NCBI GenBank assembly: GCA_018267545.1
Contig: JAFDYG010000126.1
Span: 1-64,000, forward strand
DNA: 64,000 nt
Origin: Bacteroidota bacterium
GTDB taxonomy: Bacteria > Bacteroidota > Bacteroidia > Chitinophagales > Chitinophagaceae
Direction of reading: 5' to 3'
In this document: piece after piece, positions 58,587-64,000 of the stretch
How positions within the stretch are numbered: the stretch's first letter is position 1
How the letters are laid out: every line of letters starts with the position of its first letter
Notes under the pieces: model-generated
Told to the model about the DNA's origin: nothing
Databases searched by the model: none
The model's input: only the letters and a program-made list of their open reading frames with translations
Made by a program: the position numbers and the translations under genes

Positions 58587-58654
58587 ATAGTAAAATATTC
58601 CATCATTATAGTGAAACCTTACATTGTTTCGCCTTTTGGCGGCCTGTACCTTTA
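58587..58654 (+). promoter_or_regulatory. Regulatory element B: promoter/operator of the DUF3826-SusCD operon
   Basis: The second copy of the 40-base block (58587-58626), again ending in TTG (58624-58626), then exactly 20 bases, then TACCTTTA (58647-58654), one base off TAnnTTTG. The spacer has CGCC-TTTT-GGCG (58630-58641), an inverted repeat of different sequence from that in element A. The ATG of the DUF3826 gene is at 58662, so the leader is short, while element A has a leader of about 45 bases. The divergent DUF1579 gene begins 35 bases to the left and might share part of the control. Confidence 0.7.
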
Positions 58655-58661
58655 ATTCCAT

Positions 58662-59369
58662 ATGAAAAAATGCTTGCTTGCACTTGGGTCTACTCTTCTT
58701 TTGACCTTCTCCTTCGGAGGTGTTCATGCAACTATACAGGGCGTCCGTCCTGCCGGAAACGAGGATACGGCCTATATCCGGGTAGTTACAGAACGTGCGG
58801 GCAAGATCGTTGCCACCTTGGGCTTACCTGATTCCGCTCAATTTTTTAAAGTCCGCAAGCTGGTTGCCGATCAATATTTCAATCTCAACACCATTTATAC
58901 AGAAAGGGACGAACGTCTGAAGCAACTGAAGGGTCAGCAGCCGGCGCTTGATAAGAATGTACAGGATTCGCTGAAGAAGCAGGTCCAGCAAGACGTGGAT
59001 GCGAAGGTGACCAAGCTGCATGAAGATTATTTGCGTCAGCTTTCGGCTGCGTTGAACGGGCAGCAGGTCGATCAGGTAAAAGATGGAATGACGTACGGGG
59101 TGCTGCAGGTGACCTATCGCGGGTATCAGGAGGAATTACCGAATCTGACTACGGATCAGAAGGATTATATTTTGGCCGCATTGACCGAGGCGAGGGAACA
59201 CGCGATGGACGGCGGCACTTCACAGGAGAAGCATGCGTGGTTCGGGAAATACAAGGGAAGAATCAATAATTATCTGTCTGCTCAGGGTTATGATATGAAG
59301 AAGGCGGGTGAGGAGTGGCAGAAGCGGAGGCAGCAGGGGAGCGGGGCTTCCAATGGGGCGACGAAGTAA
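58662..59369 (+). CDS. DUF3826 family protein
   Basis: A 235-residue exported protein of the DUF3826 family, helical, function unknown but seen mainly in Bacteroidota glycan loci, often for pectin-type substrates. The signal peptide is about 1-23 (FGGVHA). The conserved parts are TERAGKIVATLGLPDSAQFFKVRKLVADQYFNLN (about 44-78), VTKLHEDYLRQLSAALNGQQVDQVKDGMTYG (about 136-166) and the ending EEWQKRR. It is preceded directly by regulatory element B and followed after 21 bases by a SusC gene. Codon use is more C-rich than in the giant hydrolase genes, closer to the SusC and M1 genes. Confidence 0.88.
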   Translation: MKKCLLALGSTLLLTFSFGGVHATIQGVRPAGNEDTAYIRVVTERAGKIVATLGLPDSAQFFKVRKLVADQYFNLNTIYTERDERLKQLKGQQPALDKNVQDSLKKQVQQDVDAKVTKLHEDYLRQLSAALNGQQVDQVKDGMTYGVLQVTYRGYQEELPNLTTDQKDYILAALTEAREHAMDGGTSQEKHAWFGKYKGRINNYLSAQGYDMKKAGEEWQKRRQQGSGASNGATK

Positions 59370-59390
59370 ATTGACCTATTTAAATAAATA

Positions 59391-62300
59391 ATGATTGCTA
59401 ATTTCTCTCCTAAAACTAAATGCCATATGTCATTGAAAAAAGTGACGAGGTGCACACTCGCACTACTCCTAATTAGTCTGCAACACACTTTATTGCTGGC
59501 GCAGCAAGCTCCCACCAAACTTATCAATGGTAAGGTAGTCAATGAAACTACCAAGGAGCCTATGCGGGGCGTTTCCGTGAATCTGAAGGGCAGCACCAAG
59601 GGAACGACGACCGATGATCTGGGCGCTTTCGATCTGCAGGTGCCTGCCGGGCCGGGGTCGATCACGCTGGTGTTTTCCTATGTGGGTTATGATACCAAGG
59701 AAATAAAGACCGATGGTAATTCCGCCATTACGATCGGGTTGCAGAGCAATAACAAGAAGATGGACGACGTGGTGGTGATTGGTTATGGTACCCAGAAGAG
59801 GTCGAACATCCTGGGGTCCGTTGCCGTTATCAATCCAAAGGAAGTGGTCGATCTTCCCGCGGCCAATCTCTCTACGTTGCTGGTCAACCAGGTTCCGGGC
59901 GTAGGGATTTCGCAGTCTGCGGGTAAGCCTGGCGCATCGACGTCGTTGTCGATTCGTGGGGCGACGACTTTTGCGGGTCTTGTGCCGAATGCGCTTTATA
60001 TCATCGATGGATTAGCGCCCATTATCAGTACGGGGACTTCGGTCGACCCTACGGGTAAGACGGCTTTCGATAATCTGGACCCTTCGCAGATCGAGTCGAT
60101 TACGATCCTGAAGGACGCTTCGGCAACCATTTATGGTGCTCGCGGCGCCAATGGCGTTATCCTGGTAACGACGAAAAAGGGCAGGCCGGGCAAGCCTCGC
60201 ATCAACTATGCCGGGTCTTATTCTACGGAAGATGCGGCGAAGAAGCCGAGAATGATCTCGGGCCTCGATCAAGCCAATTTACTCAATGACTGGGTAAGGA
60301 ACTATCCGACCAATCCGAACAATATAGCTACGACGGAGCTTTTCACCCCGGTAGAGATGGATAGCATCAGGGCGCACAATTACAACTGGTTTAACCAGGT
60401 GTGGAAGCCGGCTTCGATCCAGAAGCATACGGTAAGTGTGAGCGGTGGTACGGAGAAGCTGACCTATTTCGCCGGTGTCAATTATTACGACGAAATCGGT
60501 AACCTGACGGATGTAACGCAGACCAAATATGGCATTCAGCTGGGGATGACGGCCAATATCGTCGAAGGGCTGCGGACTGAAATCTCGGTGAACTCCAACA
60601 ACGCCATCAATAACCGTCCTGCGCCAAAGGGTACGCCGGTATCGGAGCAGTCGGACCAGATGAATGCTACGGTAGGTGGTTTGTTGTCGGTGCCTGGCTG
60701 GGTTCCGATGTATGTAGACGGCAATCCTTATTATTATACTCCGCTGAACTGGCATCCAGCTGCGCTGGCAGCGTCGGGCAGCTATGCGAAGGACAAGCAG
60801 AATTCGTTTTCGCTGAATGCTTCGATCGAGTATAAGATACCGGTCATCAAGGGGCTGTCCTTGCGTGCACAGTATGGACGGAACACTTTTAACGATTTCG
60901 CAAAACAATATTATCCTTCTTATCTTACCTATGACTATGTGAAGTCGGGGGTACACAAGAACCCTGGTATAAGCAAGCTGTCCGGTACGGGTACGCAGAA
61001 TGTGATTCTGACGCCTACCTTCAGCCCGAAGACGATCACCAACTCCAACCAGCTGGCTGAGATCACTTCGATGTCTTCCAACTGGCAGGCGACGGAGGGT
61101 ATTACCTATGCCAACAGATTCGGCGATCACGATTTCAGCGTAATGGTACTCAGCGAGCAGTCGCAGAATACGGGCGATTACCTGACTACGCAGGCGAGCA
61201 CGCAGGTAATCCCGGGCGTGGACCAGGTATTTGGCTTCAATACGGGTCAGGGCTTCCAGTCTTTCTCCGGTCAGAGCACGTCTACGGGCCGGGTGAGCTA
61301 CCTGGGCCGGCTGACTTACGCGTTCAAGGGCAAGTATCTGCTGGAAGGTTCGTTCCGTGACGACGCCTCTCCCAACTTCCCGACGGAGAGACAATGGGGT
61401 TTCTTCCCTGCCGGTTCGGTGGGTTGGAAGATCTCGGAAGAGAACTTCTTCCAGAATCATGTTCATTTCCTGAATGATTTGAAGATGCGGTTTAATTTTG
61501 GTCTGACGGGGAACGATGCTACTTCCGCTTTTGGTTTCGTTCAGCGTTACACTCCGACAAATGGATACCTGTTCGGCAACTCGAACTTTACGAATGGTCT
61601 GAACTCCACTTCGATCGCCAACAGTCAAATTACCTGGGAGAGGGCTTTCTTCAAAGATCTGGGCTTTGACGGTACGTTTGCGAATCGGAAGTTTAATTTT
61701 ACCCTCGACTACTGGAACAAACACCAATACGATATGCTGGAGGCTCCAACGGCCTCGGTGCCCAATGTGCTGGGTGCGACGGTGGCCAACCAGAATCACG
61801 GGATCCTGAATTCCTGGGGTATCGAAGCTCAGATAGGCTACAATCAAGATATTACCAGGGATATCCGGGTGTTTGCAACGGTAAATTTCAGCTGGAGCGA
61901 CAACAAGGTGATCAGCCGTTACTATAGCCCTGGTACGGATACGGGCTATAAATATCCGATCGGCAAGCGTGCGGACCGTGGGATCTCGGGCTATAAGGCT
62001 ACGGGCATCGTAAAGACAAAGGCCGATGCGGACGCATGGAATGCCAAGCATCCGAAGTGGCTGGTCAATGGAGATACGCTTCGTGCGGGTGACCTGAATT
62101 TCGAGGATATCAATGGCGACGGGTTTATCAGTGATCTCGATCAGACGCAGATTGCTTCGCGTTCCAGTAATCTCTTTGGAATGGGATTTAATTTCGGGGT
62201 ACAGTGGAAGAGTTTGCGATTTAGCACGAATATATCGCTGGGTGTGGGGGGACAGATGACCTGGGCGAAGGCGGACATCACGCCGCCGACCAAGGATGCG

Positions 62301-62627
62301 CGATCGCTCGAAATGTGGAAAGACGCATATACGGCGAATAATACGAATGCGGCCCTGCCGGCCATCTATGCGCCGCTGGCCAACCAGGCTTCTACTTTCT
62401 GGCTGCGGAGCGCCACCTATATGTACATCAACAATATGCAGCTGTCCTATGCGGTTCCGGTGTCCTGGACGACTGCTCACCACCTGCCCGAGGTTAGGGC
62501 GTATATTACGGGGATCAACTTGTGGACGCTTATCAATCCCACGCCTTTCAAAGACCCCCGGTCCAACCAGACGACGGATTATCCCATCCTTCGCAGCTGG
62601 ACTTTTGGCTTAAACCTTAATTTATAA
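59391..62627 (+). CDS. SusC/RagA-type TonB-dependent glycan importer, second copy
   Basis: A 1078-residue outer-membrane transporter. The predicted start at 59391 gives a 12-residue extension before the M-S-L-K-K-V signal peptide, so the ATG at 59427 may be the real start. The regulatory domain is INGKVVNETTKEPMRGVSV (about 43-61). The plug starts at MDDVVVIGYGTQKRSNILG, with STSLSIRGATTF and SIRGA-type repeats, ALYIIDGLAPI and ILKDASATIYGARGANG. The barrel ends TTDYPILRSWTFGLNLNL. It lacks an STN domain. It differs clearly from the first SusC in sequence, so it probably handles a different oligosaccharide of the same polymer. Confidence 0.95.
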   Translation: MIANFSPKTKCHMSLKKVTRCTLALLLISLQHTLLLAQQAPTKLINGKVVNETTKEPMRGVSVNLKGSTKGTTTDDLGAFDLQVPAGPGSITLVFSYVGYDTKEIKTDGNSAITIGLQSNNKKMDDVVVIGYGTQKRSNILGSVAVINPKEVVDLPAANLSTLLVNQVPGVGISQSAGKPGASTSLSIRGATTFAGLVPNALYIIDGLAPIISTGTSVDPTGKTAFDNLDPSQIESITILKDASATIYGARGANGVILVTTKKGRPGKPRINYAGSYSTEDAAKKPRMISGLDQANLLNDWVRNYPTNPNNIATTELFTPVEMDSIRAHNYNWFNQVWKPASIQKHTVSVSGGTEKLTYFAGVNYYDEIGNLTDVTQTKYGIQLGMTANIVEGLRTEISVNSNNAINNRPAPKGTPVSEQSDQMNATVGGLLSVPGWVPMYVDGNPYYYTPLNWHPAALAASGSYAKDKQNSFSLNASIEYKIPVIKGLSLRAQYGRNTFNDFAKQYYPSYLTYDYVKSGVHKNPGISKLSGTGTQNVILTPTFSPKTITNSNQLAEITSMSSNWQATEGITYANRFGDHDFSVMVLSEQSQNTGDYLTTQASTQVIPGVDQVFGFNTGQGFQSFSGQSTSTGRVSYLGRLTYAFKGKYLLEGSFRDDASPNFPTERQWGFFPAGSVGWKISEENFFQNHVHFLNDLKMRFNFGLTGNDATSAFGFVQRYTPTNGYLFGNSNFTNGLNSTSIANSQITWERAFFKDLGFDGTFANRKFNFTLDYWNKHQYDMLEAPTASVPNVLGATVANQNHGILNSWGIEAQIGYNQDITRDIRVFATVNFSWSDNKVISRYYSPGTDTGYKYPIGKRADRGISGYKATGIVKTKADADAWNAKHPKWLVNGDTLRAGDLNFEDINGDGFISDLDQTQIASRSSNLFGMGFNFGVQWKSLRFSTNISLGVGGQMTWAKADITPPTKDARSLEMWKDAYTANNTNAALPAIYAPLANQASTFWLRSATYMYINNMQLSYAVPVSWTTAHHLPEVRAYITGINLWTLINPTPFKDPRSNQTTDYPILRSWTFGLNLNL

Positions 62628-62653
62628 TAACACCACCCGGAAAAAAAATAACG

Positions 62654-64000
62654 ATGAAAAAGCTTATCATATATTCAAGTCTTTTCTTAATGCTGGTCGG
62701 TTTGACCAACTGTAAGAAGATTTTAAATAAGGTCGACTTCAACGGGGTTCCCAACGACCAAGTTTGGAACAATGCGGATGTCGTCAATATCTATCTCTCG
62801 AACCTGTACCAGCTGATCATGCCGGTATACTATAGCAATGCGAGCAGCACGACGATACCTACGGCCTTCCACAATATCAGCGACGAGTGCAATGGCGGTT
62901 CTACTGCGGGTATTCTGAATGGAACGCTGACATCGGAGAGCGAGACGGATTATTTTACGTCTTCTTCTGCGGGGTATTGGTTTTATATCCGTCGTATCAA
63001 TCTGATGCTGACCAATATCGATGGCGGCGGGCTGCCTAAGAGTGTGATCGACCCGATGAAGGCGCAGGCCTATTTTCTGCGTGGCTGGTGTTATTATAAC
63101 CTGATGAAGGTATATGGTGGTGTTCCTTATATCACCAAGCCGCTGGACTGGATTACGGATAGCTTGAATTTGCCGAGACTTCCGACGTCTCAGCTGGTGG
63201 ATAGCATCATTCGCGATCTCAGCTACGCTTCGATACTTCCGACTACCTGGTCGGGGAATGACCAGGGGCGTATCACGAGCTCGGCCGCACTGGCGGTAAA
63301 GGCGCGGGTATTGCTGCTGTGGGCAAGCCCGCAGTTCAATCCTCAGAATGACGGTGCAAGGTGGGAGCGTGCGTATACGGCGAACCGGTCGGCTTATGAT
63401 TCACTGACGGCGGCCGGGTATGCGTTGTACTCCAACTATTCCCGTATTGCGCTGGATGCTTCGAATGCGGCGGATAAGGAACCTATTCTTTTCCGCGCTT
63501 ACAACGGCAGCACGACGGTTTCACAGATAGCCAATAACTGGGAGTCTTCGGTACGGCCTTACTCCGGGAATAATGCTACGGGCGGCAAGTCGTACAATCC
63601 GACCTGGAACCTGGTGCAGGCTTACCCGATGGCGGATGGCAAGTCGATTACTACTGCCTCCGTTACCTATCCTTATAATGATACTTTTTATTGGAAGAAT
63701 AGAGATCCCCGATTCTATTCGACGATTGTTTATAATGGAGCCGTTTATGGTCTTGGCGGAGTAGCCGGCCGCAAGCAGTGGAATTATCCTGCTGTTGCGG
63801 ATGAGAAGACTTCGTTGACGACGACTGGTTTTTATTGCCGCAAGAACGTGGATACGTCGATTGCGCCGGTCAATTCGCAGTATGGCAAGACCTGGTGGGT
63901 GGAGCTGCGGATGGGAGAAGTATTGCTGAACCTGGCGGAGTGTGCGAATGCCACGGGGCGTCAATCGGAGGCTTTAGCGCAACTGGTGGCGATTCGCAAG
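62654..64000 (+). CDS. SusD/RagB-type surface lipoprotein, 3' end outside the window
   Basis: The frame from the ATG at 62654 runs open to the right edge (449 codons). The lipobox is LVGLTNC (Cys about residue 20) followed by KKILNKVDFNGVPND. SusD blocks are visible: VIDPMKAQAYFLRGWCYYNLMKVYGGVPYI (about 135-165, the usual A-x-F-L-R-A-Y-Y region), ITSSAALAVKARVLLLWASPQFNPQ and, near the edge, WWVELRMGEVLLNLAECANATG. It follows the SusC gene by 26 bases with an A-run ahead of the start. The C-terminal helices with the R-x-x-E-L-x-x-E-G-x-R-x-x-D-L-x-R region are beyond the window. Confidence 0.92.
   Translation, partial: MKKLIIYSSLFLMLVGLTNCKKILNKVDFNGVPNDQVWNNADVVNIYLSNLYQLIMPVYYSNASSTTIPTAFHNISDECNGGSTAGILNGTLTSESETDYFTSSSAGYWFYIRRINLMLTNIDGGGLPKSVIDPMKAQAYFLRGWCYYNLMKVYGGVPYITKPLDWITDSLNLPRLPTSQLVDSIIRDLSYASILPTTWSGNDQGRITSSAALAVKARVLLLWASPQFNPQNDGARWERAYTANRSAYDSLTAAGYALYSNYSRIALDASNAADKEPILFRAYNGSTTVSQIANNWESSVRPYSGNNATGGKSYNPTWNLVQAYPMADGKSITTASVTYPYNDTFYWKNRDPRFYSTIVYNGAVYGLGGVAGRKQWNYPAVADEKTSLTTTGFYCRKNVDTSIAPVNSQYGKTWWVELRMGEVLLNLAECANATGRQSEALAQLVAIRK

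Noticed and set aside
60279..62483. A 734-codon minus-strand open frame opposite the second SusC gene
   Set aside because: Antisense to a clear TonB-dependent transporter, Arg/Ile/His-rich translation without domains, no -7 box near its start.
1..64000. CRISPR arrays, tRNA or rRNA genes, transposases or phage genes
   Set aside because: Looked for in all gaps and by repeated units; none found. The gaps are too short for most of these and the only repeats are the regulatory block and short low-complexity runs.

Overview
The window comes from a Bacteroidota chromosome, most likely a soil or plant-associated member of the Chitinophagaceae. The evidence is two SusC/SusD pairs, a secreted protein with a type IX secretion (Por) C-terminal sorting domain, very large multi-domain glycoside hydrolases, almost no Shine-Dalgarno sequences, and TAnnTTTG or TAnnTTCG boxes just upstream of many start codons (the Bacteroidota -7 element). 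Genus cannot be fixed by reading alone. I see no tRNA, rRNA, CRISPR array, insertion sequence or prophage. Coding density is very high and no gene-free stretch exceeds about 190 bases.

Left part, 1-31.9 kb, is mixed housekeeping and accessory content in short transcription units on both strands. It holds a DUF4272 fragment, a DUF4337 membrane protein, a HipA-like kinase overlapping a DUF3037 gene, an orphan ABC ATPase with a TOBE-like tail, a DUF1963 protein, an M1 metallopeptidase, glucose-6-phosphate dehydrogenase, a Tat-exported phospholipase C, an AraC regulator, an SDR oxidoreductase, a PafA-type alkaline phosphatase, a DUF1080 plus esterase/GH2 fusion pair, an rpiA / DprE2-like SDR / PrsW run, an FKBP isomerase, a Dabb protein, a type IX secreted protein, a polytopic membrane patatin, a purple acid phosphatase, a di-haem peroxidase, and a serine hydrolase / metallo-beta-lactamase-fold / flavin reductase run. 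Enzymes acting on phosphate esters and phospholipids are unusually frequent here.

Right part, 32-64 kb, is a large glycan-utilisation locus in two + strand operons. The first (about 26 kb, 32078-57977) begins with a MaoC hydratase, a solute-binding-protein fold without signal peptide, two sister family III CoA-transferases, a lactonase-type amidohydrolase, a RhaT-family symporter and a Gfo/Idh dehydrogenase. It continues with SusC, SusD, a GH67N-type glycosidase, a 1888-residue GH95-GH2-malectin protein and a 1969-residue GH78-GH43-like-GH2 protein. The second (58662 to beyond the right edge) encodes DUF3826, SusC and SusD. Catalytic content (alpha-L-rhamnosidase, alpha-L-fucosidase/galactosidase, beta-galactosidase or beta-glucuronidase types, DUF3826) together with a RhaT importer suggests rhamnose- and fucose/galactose-decorated plant polymers such as pectin side chains or arabinogalactan. 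The substrate is inferred, not shown.

The most interesting signal is a 40-base block, 36 of 40 bases identical, that occurs just upstream of the first gene of both operons. It is followed in both places by the same promoter geometry (TTG, 20 bases, TA-CTT box) and a small inverted repeat in the spacer whose sequence differs but whose pairing is kept. It looks like the shared operator/promoter that ties the two operons into one regulon, including the CoA-chemistry genes that are not usual members of such loci.
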